NCBI RefSeq assembly: GCF_020150815.1
Contig: NZ_CP083723.1
Coordinates: 1,240,001 to 1,304,000, forward strand
From: Haloprofundus salilacus
GTDB taxonomy: Archaea; Halobacteriota; Halobacteria; Halobacteriales; Haloferacaceae
Reading direction: 5' to 3'
DNA: 64,000 bases
A model generated the notes under the pieces. The model saw only the letters and a list, made by a program, of their open reading frames with translations, was not told the origin of the DNA and made no database searches. Below are positions 39,499-48,734 of this stretch, piece after piece. Position 1 is the stretch's first letter; each line of letters begins with the position of its first letter. The translations under genes were made by a program, and so were the position numbers.

Positions 39499-40464
39499 CT
39501 ACAGTTCCAGTCCGCGAATCGAGACACCGTCGCCGTCTTCGACGCGGCCGACGACGCGCCCCTCGGTCGCCTCGGCAAGCGCCTTGGCATTCCCGGGGTC
39601 AAGCGCGGCGACGAACCCGGTGCCCATGTTGAACGTCCGGTGCATCTCCTCGTCGGAGACGTTGCCCTCCGACTGGACGAACTCGAAGACGGGTTGCGGG
39701 TCGAACGCGTCGTCGACGACGTACCGATTCTCGCCGAGGCGTTCGAGGTTCGTCCACCCGCCGCCGGTGACGTGCGCCGCGCCGCGGACGCCGTGTTCGC
39801 GCATCGGGTCGAGCAGGTCTGTGTAGAGCCGCGTCGGTTCCAACAGCGCCTCGCCGACTGTCTCGTAGCCGTCGCCTGGGAAGGCGTCGTCGTACTCGTG
39901 GTTCCTCGTCGCGGCCGTCCGCGCGAGCGTCAGGCCGTTCGAGTGGATGCCCGACGAGCGAAAGCCGACGAGCGCGTCGCCCGGTTCGGCGCACCCCTCG
40001 AAGATGTCGTCTTTCGCCGCCAGCCCCGCGCACGTGCCCGCGAGATCGAGTCCGTTGATGACTTCAGGCATTACCGCTGTCTCGCCGCCGACGAGTTCGA
40101 CGTTCGCCTCCTCGGCACCGGCGGCGAGACCCTCACCCACCTGTTCGGCGAACGTCTCGTCGGGTTCGTCGACGGCGAGGTAGTCGACGAACGCGACCGG
40201 CCGCACGCCGGCGGCGACGAGGTCGTTCGCGTTCATCGCGATGCAGTCGATACCGACCGTCGAGTAGTCGCCGAGCGCCTCGGCGACGAGCAGTTTCGTC
40301 CCGACGCCGTCGGTCGCCAGCGCGAGATACCGGTCGCCGATATCGAGTAGTCCGGCGTAGTCGCCCTCGCTGTCGCCGACGGCCGACACGAGCGCGGCCG
40401 TCGCTGCCTCGCTCGCCTCGATGTCGACGCCCGCCTCGGAGTACGTGAGTTCGTCGTCTCCCAT
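39499..40464 (-). CDS. purM: phosphoribosylformylglycinamidine cyclo-ligase
   Basis: 321-aa enzyme making AIR, the fifth step of purine synthesis, with ATP. It starts LTYSEAGVDIEAS; ATDGVGTKLLVAE, DCIAMNANDLVAAGVRP and VGGETAVMPEV form the PurM core; VTGGGWTNLERL and MGTGFV close the active site. The ATG at 40464 gives the typical length; a TATA-like GCTTTTGAG (minus) is about 27 bases upstream. No other purine gene is adjacent. Confidence 0.95.
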   Translation of the reverse strand: MGDDELTYSEAGVDIEASEAATAALVSAVGDSEGDYAGLLDIGDRYLALATDGVGTKLLVAEALGDYSTVGIDCIAMNANDLVAAGVRPVAFVDYLAVDEPDETFAEQVGEGLAAGAEEANVELVGGETAVMPEVINGLDLAGTCAGLAAKDDIFEGCAEPGDALVGFRSSGIHSNGLTLARTAATRNHEYDDAFPGDGYETVGEALLEPTRLYTDLLDPMREHGVRGAAHVTGGGWTNLERLGENRYVVDDAFDPQPVFEFVQSEGNVSDEEMHRTFNMGTGFVAALDPGNAKALAEATEGRVVGRVEDGDGVSIRGLEL

Positions 40465-40803
40465 GCGCGAACCGGCGCGGTGACTCCTCAAAAGCCCACC
40501 GCTCGCGGGTCGCCTTCCCCGCGGTACGCGGTCCGTAACGGAACTGCGTGTCGGCCCGCTTCTGTGATAAGCCGAGCCAACTCCGTCGGTTGACGCCGCC
40601 TAACAGCGGTGACAGCGAGGTTGGCACCGCCTAAACGTCGCGTCGGCAGCGGGCGCGAAAACTTGACCAGACCGCGAGCGGGCGGCCCGACTTCGGCATG
40701 CGAGTTATTCCCACGGTCCGGTAGGCATCGACAACTTTTCAGAACGGTGTAGAACGAACTTATGCTTATATACGCACAGAAGGAGTCGAATAGAACGCAG
40801 TCC
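40465..40803. other. 339-bp divergent spacer
   Basis: No gene recognised. It holds the purM promoter at one end and at the other GCTTATATACGC (40764-40775), a strong TATA about 30 bases before the ATG at 40804. The middle is GC-rich without clear repeats. Confidence 0.55.
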
Positions 40804-41052
40804 ATGGCAAGTGCGCCTTCAACTGCCGACCGCCGTATCACTCGCCCCGCAGACGTTCAGTTCGGCCCCACGGTTCGCGCCGTCGTCGTCTCGGCGATCC
40901 GTTTCGCCGCCTTCTGGCTGGCGGTCGCACTGCCGTTCTGCCAGCTCGCGCTCCTCGTCGACGGGTTGGCCGGCGACCGCTCGCTGGTGCTCGCCGCCCT
41001 CGTCGGTGTGAACGTGCTCGCGCTCGTCGTCGGGCACAACTACAGGCGGTGA
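40804..41052 (+). CDS. small two-helix membrane protein
   Basis: 82 aa with a polar N-terminus (30 residues) and two hydrophobic helices (about 32-52 and 60-76), ending GHNYRR. The start at 40804 is supported by the TATA at 40764-40775. No function known. Its stop codon lies inside a long inverted repeat shared with the convergent ThDP enzyme gene. Confidence 0.65.
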   Translation: MASAPSTADRRITRPADVQFGPTVRAVVVSAIRFAAFWLAVALPFCQLALLVDGLAGDRSLVLAALVGVNVLALVVGHNYRR

Positions 41053-41093
41053 CGCGGACGCGCTCGGGTTCGGTCGCGTTCGACCGCGTCACC
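41048..41093. terminator. inverted repeat at two convergent gene ends
   Basis: GGTGACGCGG (41048-41057) pairs perfectly with CCGCGTCACC (41084-41093). The arms include the stop codons of the genes at 40804 and 41089, so the 10-bp stem with a 26-base loop may end transcription from both sides. Confidence 0.55.
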
Positions 41094-42666
41094 TCCCCAG
41101 CGGAACCTCAACGAGCGCCATCTCGTCGCTGCCGACCACCGAGTCGAGAACGTCCCGCAGCTCCGCCCACGACTCGGTTCGGTAGCCGTCGACGCCGAAG
41201 CTCTCCGCGAAGGCGACGAAGTCGGGATTGGTGAGATCCGTTCCGAACGCGTCGCCGGTGTGTTCGCGCTGTTTCGCCGAGATGAGTCCGTAGTCGTCGT
41301 CGTTGAACACCAAGACGGTAAAGCCGAGACCGAGACGCGTCGCCGTCTCAAGTTCGGCGGCGTTCATCAGGAAGCCGCCGTCGCCGGTGCCGACGACGAC
41401 GTTCGAGTCGAGCGCCAGGTCGGCGGCGACGCCGCCGGGGACGCCGATACCCATGCTCGCGAGGCCGTTCGAGATGATGCAGGTGTTCGGTTCGAACACC
41501 GGGAATCGCTTTGCGATCGCCATCTTGTGGTTCCCGACGTCGGAGATGAGCACGTCCTCGTCGGCCATCGCATCTCGGAGGTACGGCAGGACGCCCGCGA
41601 CGGAGAACGGGTCGGAGTCGTCGGGCGTGTCCAGCGCGTGGGTGAGCACGTCTTCGTGCACGTCGGCGCACCACGTGCCCCACGTCTCGTCGACCGTCTC
41701 TTCGAGACGCTTCAGTGCCATCGAGATGTCCGCGACGATTTCTACATCTGGATTGTAGTGTTGGTACACCTCGGCGGGTTCGTGGTCTACGTGGACGACC
41801 CGTGTATCGTCGTTCGGGTTCCAGCGCTTCGGGTCGTGCTCGGCGATGTCGTAGCCGACGGCGACGACGCAGTCTGCGCGCTCCATCACCGACTCCGTCT
41901 CGCCGTCCGGCCCGGAGTCGAGCGTCATCAGCGAGTGGGCGCTTCGGTCCGACACCGCGCCTTTGCCCATGTACGTCGCGACGACGGGCACATCCGTCGC
42001 CTCGACGAACGAGCGGAGGCGATCCGCGGCGTTCGCTCGAACCGCGCCGTTTCCGGCGAGGACGATAGGCTTCTCTGCTGCGGCGAGCAGGTCCGCCGCG
42101 CGTTCGACTGATGCCATATTCGGGTCGGGACGGCGAACTCTGTCGCGGACCGTCAGCGGTTCGTAGTCGACGGGTTCGGCGGCCACGTCTTCGGGGAACT
42201 CGAGGTGCGTCGCACCCGGTTTTTCGTACTCGGCGAGTTTGAACGCCTTCCTGACCGACTCGTTAATTATCTCGGTGTCGTTCAGTTGCGTGTTCCACTT
42301 CACGACGGCCTCGAACGTGTGGACGACGTCGAGCGCCTGATGGCTCTCCTTGTGCAGTCGCTCGCGGCCGCCCTGTCCGGTGATAGCGACGAGCGGCGAT
42401 TTGTCGAGGTGGGCGTCGGCGACGCCCGTGATGAGGTTCGTCGCGCCCGGGCCGAGTGTGGCGAGACAGACGCCTGCATCGCCGGTCAAGCGCCCGTGGA
42501 CATCGGCCATGAACGCCGCGCCCTGTTCGTGCCGCACCGGGATGAATCGTATCGACGAGTCTCGAAGCGCGAACAGCACGTCCTCCAGTTCCTCACCCGG
42601 GACGCCGAAGACATCGTCGACGCCTTCCGCCTCCAGACAGCGTACGAGGAGGTCGGCAGCCTTCAT
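41089..42666 (-). CDS. thiamine-diphosphate enzyme, acetolactate synthase-like
   Basis: 525 aa, same three-domain build as acetolactate synthase: the Pyr domain with catalytic Glu in VRHEQGAAFMAD (near 48), a central domain, and the PP domain with the ThDP/Mg motif GTGDGGFLMNAAELETA...NDDDYG. No regulatory small subunit gene (ilvN) is near. It follows an aldehyde dehydrogenase gene after 8 bases, in one operon. This suggests a 2-oxoacid decarboxylase or carboligase rather than the biosynthetic IlvB. ATG 42666 begins MKAADLLVRCLEAEGVDDVFG, the normal start. Confidence 0.82.
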   Translation of the reverse strand: MKAADLLVRCLEAEGVDDVFGVPGEELEDVLFALRDSSIRFIPVRHEQGAAFMADVHGRLTGDAGVCLATLGPGATNLITGVADAHLDKSPLVAITGQGGRERLHKESHQALDVVHTFEAVVKWNTQLNDTEIINESVRKAFKLAEYEKPGATHLEFPEDVAAEPVDYEPLTVRDRVRRPDPNMASVERAADLLAAAEKPIVLAGNGAVRANAADRLRSFVEATDVPVVATYMGKGAVSDRSAHSLMTLDSGPDGETESVMERADCVVAVGYDIAEHDPKRWNPNDDTRVVHVDHEPAEVYQHYNPDVEIVADISMALKRLEETVDETWGTWCADVHEDVLTHALDTPDDSDPFSVAGVLPYLRDAMADEDVLISDVGNHKMAIAKRFPVFEPNTCIISNGLASMGIGVPGGVAADLALDSNVVVGTGDGGFLMNAAELETATRLGLGFTVLVFNDDDYGLISAKQREHTGDAFGTDLTNPDFVAFAESFGVDGYRTESWAELRDVLDSVVGSDEMALVEVPLGR

Positions 42667-42674
42667 CCGCCGAA

Positions 42675-44066
42675 TCACTCCACCAGATCGCGCTCGCCTG
42701 CGCCGTGCTGGACCCAAATCGTCTTTGCGTTGACGAACTCGCGGATGCCGTGTCGGCTCAGTTCGCGACCGTAACCGGAGTTCTTCACGCCGCCGAAGGG
42801 GACGCGGGGGTCGGATTTCTCCATCTCGTTGACGAACGCCATGCCCGCCTCTAGTCGGCGGGCGACGCGCTCGCCGCGTTCGAGGTCCTCCGTCCAGACG
42901 CTCGAAGCGAGTCCGAACTTCACGTCGTTGGCGAGGCGGATCGCCGCCTCCTCGTCGGGCACCTGAAAGACCGTCGCGACGGGGCCGAAGATCTCCTCGG
43001 TGGCTCCGGTCGAATCCTTGGGCACGTCGGTGAGGACGGTCGGCGGGTAGAACGCCCCCTCGCGGTCCATCGGTTCGCCGCCGGTCTGCACCTCGGCACC
43101 GGCGTCGACCGTCTCCTGCACCTGCTCGTGGAGGACCTCGACGAGGTCCTCCCGGGCCTGTGGCCCGACTTCGGTCTCCTCGTCGGTCGGGTCGCCCACC
43201 GTGAGCGACTCCACCTCCTCGACGAACCGCTCGACGAACTCGTCGTACACCTCCTCGACGACAATGAAGCGCTTGGCGGCGATGCAGGACTGCCCGGAGT
43301 TCTGCACGCGGGCCCACGCACCCGTCTCCGCAGCCTGATCGAGCGGCGCGTCCTCGAGGACGACGAACGGGTCGCTCCCGCCGAGTTCGAGCACCGAGGG
43401 CTTGAGGTGCTTGCCGGCGCTCTCGCCGACCGACCGACCCGCCCCCTCGCTCCCGGTGAGCGTGACCGCGGCGACGCGGTCGTCGCCGATGACGTCGTCG
43501 ACCGTATCCGAGCCGACGAGCAGGCTGGTGAACGCGCCCTCGGGGAAGCCCGCTTCGCGGAACACTTCCTCGATAGCCTTCGCGCAGCCGGGGACGTTCG
43601 AGGCGTGCTTCAGCAGACCGACGTTGCCGGCCGCGAGATTCGGCGCGGCGAAGCGGAACACCTGCCAGAAGGGGAAGTTCCACGGCATCACGGCCAGCAC
43701 GACGCCCAGTGGATCGTAGCTCACGAACGCGTGGGCGTTCGGCTTCGTGCCGATGACCTCGTCCTGCAAGTGCTCTTCGGCGCGCTCGGCGTAGTATTCG
43801 CAGACCCAGGCGCACTTCTGCACCTCGGAGTGCGACTGCGCGATGGGCTTTCCCATCTCCTCGGTCATCAACTGCGCGTAGCGGTCCTCGTTCTCCCGGA
43901 GAACGTCGGCGGCCTCGTTCAATAGCGCCTGCCGCTCGGCGAAGCTGGTCTCCTGCCACGAGTCGGCGGTGCCGGCGGCGCGGTCGAGGAACTCGTCGAC
44001 CTCCTCGTCGGTGTGGGAGTCGTACGTCTCCAGTTGCTCACCGGTAGCCGGGTTCACACTCTCCAT
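42675..44066 (-). CDS. NAD(P)-dependent aldehyde dehydrogenase (succinate-semialdehyde type)
   Basis: 463-aa oxidoreductase converting an aldehyde to the acid. PWNFPFWQVFRFAAPNLAAGN is the cofactor-binding strand, LELGGSDPFVV holds the general-base Glu, and NSGQSCIAAKR the catalytic Cys (near 262). EEIFGPVATVF is also conserved. The short length and MPWNFPFWQ motif fit the succinate-semialdehyde/GabD-like subgroup. First gene of an operon with the ThDP enzyme, which could supply the aldehyde. Confidence 0.9.
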   Translation of the reverse strand: MESVNPATGEQLETYDSHTDEEVDEFLDRAAGTADSWQETSFAERQALLNEAADVLRENEDRYAQLMTEEMGKPIAQSHSEVQKCAWVCEYYAERAEEHLQDEVIGTKPNAHAFVSYDPLGVVLAVMPWNFPFWQVFRFAAPNLAAGNVGLLKHASNVPGCAKAIEEVFREAGFPEGAFTSLLVGSDTVDDVIGDDRVAAVTLTGSEGAGRSVGESAGKHLKPSVLELGGSDPFVVLEDAPLDQAAETGAWARVQNSGQSCIAAKRFIVVEEVYDEFVERFVEEVESLTVGDPTDEETEVGPQAREDLVEVLHEQVQETVDAGAEVQTGGEPMDREGAFYPPTVLTDVPKDSTGATEEIFGPVATVFQVPDEEAAIRLANDVKFGLASSVWTEDLERGERVARRLEAGMAFVNEMEKSDPRVPFGGVKNSGYGRELSRHGIREFVNAKTIWVQHGAGERDLVE

Positions 44067-44144
44067 ACACGACCTACCGAAGCCACGCGTAAAGTCGTTC
44101 TCCGGGCCGCAGTCGGGGGGTCTCCGCCGGCGGCCGAACCCTCT

Positions 44145-44744
44145 TCAGAAGATGAAGATAAACGCCGTCACAGTCACTGTCGGTACGGTGAAGACGACGT
44201 AGACGATCTTGCTCCAACCGAACACCTTCCGGCCGTCGAGCGGGCCGAACGGGATCATGTTGAACGCGGCCAAGAAGAGGTTGATTATCACGCCCAGGTT
44301 CGCGACTTCGGCGAGGAATCCGCCCGAGGGGACGACGAAGACGAGCGGCAGAAACAGCAGCGCCAGCACGACGTTGACGGCCGGTCCCGCCAGCGCGATG
44401 AGGCCGTGCTGTCGTTCGGTCAGCATCCCGCGGTGGTGAACCGCCCCCGGCGCGGCGAAGATGAAGCCGAGGAACGCGCTCAGAAGCGCCAAGACCAACA
44501 TACTGTAGTCGGCGCGGAACTCGGCGACCTGCCCGTAGTGGACGGCGACGACCTTGTGCCCCAGTTCGTGGAGGAGGAAGCCGACGCCGGCGGTCAGGAG
44601 GCTGACGAGGAGTCCGGAGACGAGCCCCCGTTCGAGGAGCGCGAAGGGGTCGCCACCGGCGAAAAAGAGCGCGAAGGCGACCCCGAGCGCCACCCACGCG
44701 ACGGCCAGATCACGTATCTCGCGGCCGCTGAAGGTGAGGTTCAC
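44145..44744 (-). CDS. site-2 protease family metalloprotease (M50)
   Basis: 199-aa membrane protein with about six helices. The zinc site HELGH is in helix 2 (residues 59-63), and NMIPFGPLDGRKV near 163 gives the Asp of the second motif (the usual NxxPxxxLDG). It cleaves peptides or membrane anchors within the membrane. Its ATG overlaps the end of the TraB gene by 4 bases, so the two are translated together. Confidence 0.9.
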   Translation of the reverse strand: MNLTFSGREIRDLAVAWVALGVAFALFFAGGDPFALLERGLVSGLLVSLLTAGVGFLLHELGHKVVAVHYGQVAEFRADYSMLVLALLSAFLGFIFAAPGAVHHRGMLTERQHGLIALAGPAVNVVLALLFLPLVFVVPSGGFLAEVANLGVIINLFLAAFNMIPFGPLDGRKVFGWSKIVYVVFTVPTVTVTAFIFIF

Positions 44745-46417
44745 GTCAGCACCCCCCAGATGAGTTCGGCGCTGTTACGCGCGCCATCGAGCATCAGGCG
44801 CGTAACGGCGTCCACGCCGCCGAGTTCCGCGCCGAACAGCGGCAGGATGTACGTCACGAACAGCAGGCTGGCGACGATGCTCCCGATGTTCGTCATCGCG
44901 ACGACCATGATGAGCCGAAACAGCGGTACGTCGAACATCTGGCCCAGCAGTTCGCCCAGCGGCGTCTCCTCGTCCGTCAGGAGTTCGTTCAGTCGGCCGA
45001 TATCGGCAACGTTCACCGCGGTGTGGCGCAGTTCCATGTAGCCGGTGAACCACCCCGGCGCGAGCAGCGGGTTGACCGAGGTCATCCACGCGACCAGGCC
45101 GCCGACGGTCGCCGACGACCACCGCGCCCCTGCCAGCTTGGCGAGGCTGGCGGCGAAGATGCCGTTGACGAGGAACCACGCGCCGAACAGCCGCAGCAGG
45201 AAGCCGTTTTGGACGCCCGCCATCGCCAGGAGGATGAAAAAGGCGACGAAGCCGACGGAGACGAGCGCGCCGATAATCTTCATCCACGGGATGCCCCGCT
45301 TCTTCGCGACGCCCGTCAGTGACTCCATCGGCGGCAGCGTCTCCGGATTCCGGAGATAGTTCTCGATGCCCTCTCTGTGGCCAGCGCCGACGACGGCGAC
45401 GACGCGTTTACGTTGGTTTCGGAGCGCGACGAGGTTGTGCGCAAGGTAGGCGTCGCGCTCGTCGATGAGCGCCTCGGCCCCGCCAGGGCTGAAGGCGCGG
45501 AACTCCTCCATCATCACCGTCACCACGTCGGTATCCGTGAGTTCCGACATGTCGAGGTCCTCCATCTCCTCGCCGCGGTCCAGCCCCGTTGCGGCCGCGA
45601 CGAAGCCGGCGAGCAGGCCGACGACGACGCCCCCGGAGATACCGATGGCGAGGCTTCCGAGTATCTGCACCGTCAGACCGTTGAACGTCGACCGAACGAA
45701 CGGGTCCGCGAGACCGAGCGTCGCGCCGCCGAGCAGGCCGACGGCGAGGCCGCCCGCGATGCCCGCGACGATATCGTCGCCGTCGCCGACGAGAAGGGAG
45801 GCGACCCACGAGATAGCAACGCCCGAAACGACGGCCAGGAGTGCGCTGCCGCCCGCGCGGACGAGAATCGCGTCCGTAATACCGAGGAAGCCACCGAACA
45901 GCGCGATGAACGGTCCGGCGACGACACCGGCCAGCAGGCCGAGCATGAGACCGACAACGCGGGCGTCGGTGACGCCGAAGGCGAGGCCGCCCGCCATCCT
46001 GAGTTTCTCGATGAACCCCATCCGCGCCCAGAAGCGCTGGATGGTCGTCTGGATGTCGCGGTCGACGAGCGCCACGTCGATGCCGAGTTCCTCGGCCGTC
46101 TCGACGGCCGCGAGCATGTCCGCGCCCGGTTTCACGTCGAACCGGTCGCCCATCTGCGCCTGCACGTACGAGAGCATCCAGTAGGCGATGAACTGAAAGA
46201 CCGTGTTCCCCTGCAGCAACTCGCTGGGGTCGATATCGTCGGGCGTCTCGCCCTGCATCTGCCGGTAGCGCCCCTCATCGAGTTCGACGGCAACCACGTC
46301 GGGCCGCTCGGCGTCGATGGTCTCTTCGACCTCGCGGACGCTCTCGGCGGAGACGTGCGCCGTCCCGACGACGCGCACGCTTCCCTCTGTGGGGGCGGAC
46401 TCCGCTCTGTTACTCAT
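44741..46417 (-). CDS. TraB/PrgY family membrane protein
   Basis: 558 aa. The N-terminal TraB domain (about 12-260 interrupted) begins VRVVGTAHVSAESVREV and VVAVELDEGRY, metal-binding-like motifs of the Tiki/TraB fold, and ends VVAVVGAGHREGIENYL. In between, residues about 150-280 hold glycine-rich membrane helices, an insertion typical for haloarchaea; the C-terminal part has four more helices. Bacterial members shut down peptide pheromones; a protease-like role is thought possible. It is coupled to a site-2 protease gene. Confidence 0.85.
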   Translation of the reverse strand: MSNRAESAPTEGSVRVVGTAHVSAESVREVEETIDAERPDVVAVELDEGRYRQMQGETPDDIDPSELLQGNTVFQFIAYWMLSYVQAQMGDRFDVKPGADMLAAVETAEELGIDVALVDRDIQTTIQRFWARMGFIEKLRMAGGLAFGVTDARVVGLMLGLLAGVVAGPFIALFGGFLGITDAILVRAGGSALLAVVSGVAISWVASLLVGDGDDIVAGIAGGLAVGLLGGATLGLADPFVRSTFNGLTVQILGSLAIGISGGVVVGLLAGFVAAATGLDRGEEMEDLDMSELTDTDVVTVMMEEFRAFSPGGAEALIDERDAYLAHNLVALRNQRKRVVAVVGAGHREGIENYLRNPETLPPMESLTGVAKKRGIPWMKIIGALVSVGFVAFFILLAMAGVQNGFLLRLFGAWFLVNGIFAASLAKLAGARWSSATVGGLVAWMTSVNPLLAPGWFTGYMELRHTAVNVADIGRLNELLTDEETPLGELLGQMFDVPLFRLIMVVAMTNIGSIVASLLFVTYILPLFGAELGGVDAVTRLMLDGARNSAELIWGVLT

Positions 46418-46564
46418 CGCCCTCCGCTACAAGTTCACCCCTGTTATCAGTGTCGGACTCGTGAACGAATCTCCCGTGCGATTCGACGGGTGGCATCTCG
46501 GTTCGGTCCCGTTCGGTCTTCCCCGCTCACCCACGTTTTTATCACCCCCGCGCGACGTTCCGGT

Positions 46565-47926
46565 ATGACCTTCGTCCGCAACGCCGCCGAACTCGGCGGC
46601 ACCGAGGCCCGCGAGACGGCGCTCGCCTGTCTCGACGCCGGAATCGACGCCGCGAACCCCGAACGTGTCGTCGCCGACGCGGTGACGCTCGACGGTAACG
46701 AGCTATGGATCGCCGACGAGAGCTACGACCTCCGGGAGTTCGACGACGTCGTCGTCCTCGGCGGCGGGAAAGCGGGCGTCGGCGTCGCCCGCGCGCTCGA
46801 AGGAGTCCTCGGCGACCGCATCTCCGACGGCGTGGTCGTCGTCCCCGACGCCGCCGAACTCACTCAGGTTTCGGTCGTCGTCGGCGACCACCCCGTCCCG
46901 AGCGAACGCGGCGTCACGGGCACGAAACGGCTGCTCGAACTCGCCGGGGCGGCCGACGAGCGGACGCTCGTCCTCGCCGTCGTCACCGGCGGCGGGAGCG
47001 CGCTCCTCGCCGCCCCCGCCGGAGACGTGAGCCTCACCGATCTCCAGCGGACGACGGACGCGCTGCTCGACAGCGGGGCGACTATCGACGAGATGAACTC
47101 CGTCCGCAAGCACCTCTCAGCCATCAAGGGCGGACGCCTCGCCCGCGCTGCAGCGCCCGCGACGGTGGTCGGACTCGTCCTCAGCGACGTCGTCGGCGAC
47201 GACCTGAGCGTCATCGCCAGCGGACCCACCGCGCCCGACGAGACGAGTTACGCCGACGCCCTCGACGTGCTGAATCGGTACGACGTCGACGCGCCCGCAG
47301 CGGTCCGCGACCGACTCGAACGCGGTGCAACGGGCGAACGCGGTGCGACGGGCGGACTCGAAGAGACGCCCCGAGCGGACGACCCGGTGTTCGACCACGT
47401 CCGAAACGTCGTGCTCGCGAGCAACTTCAGTTCCCTTGACGCCGCCAGAAACGAAGCTGAATCGAGAGGGTATGGCACCTGTATCCTCTCTTCGCGAGTT
47501 CGAGGCGAGTCGCGGGAAGCGGCGAAGACGCACGCCGCAGTCGCCGAAGAAGCAATTTTCACCGGAAACCCGGTGTCCCCCCCGGCAGTGGTGCTCTCGG
47601 GCGGCGAGACGACAGTGACGGTTCGCGGCGACGGCACCGGCGGGCCGAACCAGGAGTTCGCGCTCTCGGCCGCAATCGAGTTTGCGACGGCGTGGCGTGG
47701 CGAGACCGAAGTCGTCCTCGCGAGCGTCGATACCGACGGCCGAGACGGCGGGACCGAGGTCGCCGGTGCCGTCGTCGACGCCGAAACCGTCGACGATGTG
47801 GCCGCCGCGCACGCGGCCCTCGCGGACAATGACGCGCTCACGTACCTCGACGCCCGCGACGCTATCGTCGAGACCGGCCCGACGGGGACGAACGTCAACG
47901 ACCTGCGGGTCGTCGTCGTCGAGTAG
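46565..47926 (+). CDS. glycerate 2-kinase (MOFRL/DUF4147)
   Basis: 453-aa kinase that phosphorylates D-glycerate at position 2. DVVVLGGGKAGVGVARAL near 65 and VTGGGSALLAAP near 145 belong to the N-terminal DUF4147 domain; the MOFRL domain has LSGGETTVTVRGDGTGGPNQEFALSAA and SVDTDGRDGGTEVAGA. A small repeat GATGERGATGG lies in a linker near 260. The ATG at 46565 fits the TATA TTTTTATC 25 bases upstream. The product 2-phosphoglycerate enters lower glycolysis. Confidence 0.9.
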   Translation: MTFVRNAAELGGTEARETALACLDAGIDAANPERVVADAVTLDGNELWIADESYDLREFDDVVVLGGGKAGVGVARALEGVLGDRISDGVVVVPDAAELTQVSVVVGDHPVPSERGVTGTKRLLELAGAADERTLVLAVVTGGGSALLAAPAGDVSLTDLQRTTDALLDSGATIDEMNSVRKHLSAIKGGRLARAAAPATVVGLVLSDVVGDDLSVIASGPTAPDETSYADALDVLNRYDVDAPAAVRDRLERGATGERGATGGLEETPRADDPVFDHVRNVVLASNFSSLDAARNEAESRGYGTCILSSRVRGESREAAKTHAAVAEEAIFTGNPVSPPAVVLSGGETTVTVRGDGTGGPNQEFALSAAIEFATAWRGETEVVLASVDTDGRDGGTEVAGAVVDAETVDDVAAAHAALADNDALTYLDARDAIVETGPTGTNVNDLRVVVVE

Positions 47927-47978
47927 CCCCGGTCTGCTGACAAAAACGGTTTTGTTCACCGGTGGGTACTCTCTCGAT

Positions 47979-48599
47979 ATGGCGAAACTGTTGCCCTCCG
48001 CGCCCGACACCTCCGCCGCCGACGAGGCGGAACCCCGCGTCATCGGCGTCGACAGCGAAGACGCCGACGACCTGCTGTCGGCGCTCTCCTCCGACACCGC
48101 CCGAACGCTGCTCTCGAAACTCCACGACGAACCTGACACGCCCTCCGGTCTCGCGTCGAGGGTCGACTCGTCATTGCAGAACGTCCAGTACCACCTCCGG
48201 AAACTGGAGGACGCCGGCCTCGTCGGCGTCGTCGACACCGTCTACTCCGAGAAAGGCCGCGAGATGAACGTCTACGCGCCGTCGGACCGCCCCCTCGTGG
48301 TCTTCGCCGGGCGCGAGTCCGAGAGCGCCGGCCTGAAAACCGCACTGAAACGCCTGCTGGCGAGCGTCGGTATCCTCGCGGCCGTCAGCCTCGTCGTCCA
48401 GATCGTCGTCACCGGTCGACTCCCGTTCGTCACGCAGTCGGCCTCCGGAGACGGCGGGAGCGCCGAACTCGCCACCTCCGCCGCGGAGACGACGGCGTCG
48501 ACGGCAGCGTCGCAACCGTTCCCGCCCGGGCTGGCCTTCTTCCTCGGCGGCGTCGCTGTCCTCGCGCTCGGGTTCGCGCTCTGGTACGCTCGGCGCTGA
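47979..48599 (+). CDS. ArsR-like HTH protein with two membrane helices
   Basis: 206 aa. Residues 25-95 are a winged helix (LSSDTARTLLSKLHDEPDTPSGLASRVDSSLQNVQYHLRKLEDAGLV), and the C-terminal half carries two helices (about 120-142 and 182-203) joined by a Ser/Thr/Ala-rich extracellular loop. Such membrane-bound regulators are frequent in haloarchaea; how they signal is unknown. Start ATG at 47979 is 52 bases after the kinase stop; a short hairpin CAAAA-ACGG-TTTTG (47941-47954) lies between. Confidence 0.8.
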   Translation: MAKLLPSAPDTSAADEAEPRVIGVDSEDADDLLSALSSDTARTLLSKLHDEPDTPSGLASRVDSSLQNVQYHLRKLEDAGLVGVVDTVYSEKGREMNVYAPSDRPLVVFAGRESESAGLKTALKRLLASVGILAAVSLVVQIVVTGRLPFVTQSASGDGGSAELATSAAETTASTAASQPFPPGLAFFLGGVAVLALGFALWYARR

Positions 48600-48734
48600 G
48601 CGTCCGGACGCAACGCCAACCGACGTATCAACCGTCGTCATCTTCCCCTTCGATACTCTCTCCGCGCCGCCTGTCTGTTCGCGCGATTTGCGGGTCGCAG
48701 GTAGCTATTTACCCTCCACGACGAACGTGTGAGC

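Noticed and set aside
41089-43959. 956-codon frame that would fuse an N-terminal extension to the ThDP enzyme
   Set aside because: The extension is the out-of-frame shadow of the aldehyde dehydrogenase gene; the ThDP enzyme begins normally at 42666.
47328-47363. Collagen-like repeat in glycerate kinase
   Set aside because: Only two copies of a short Gly-Ala-Thr-Gly element in a linker; too short to be a collagen-type domain.
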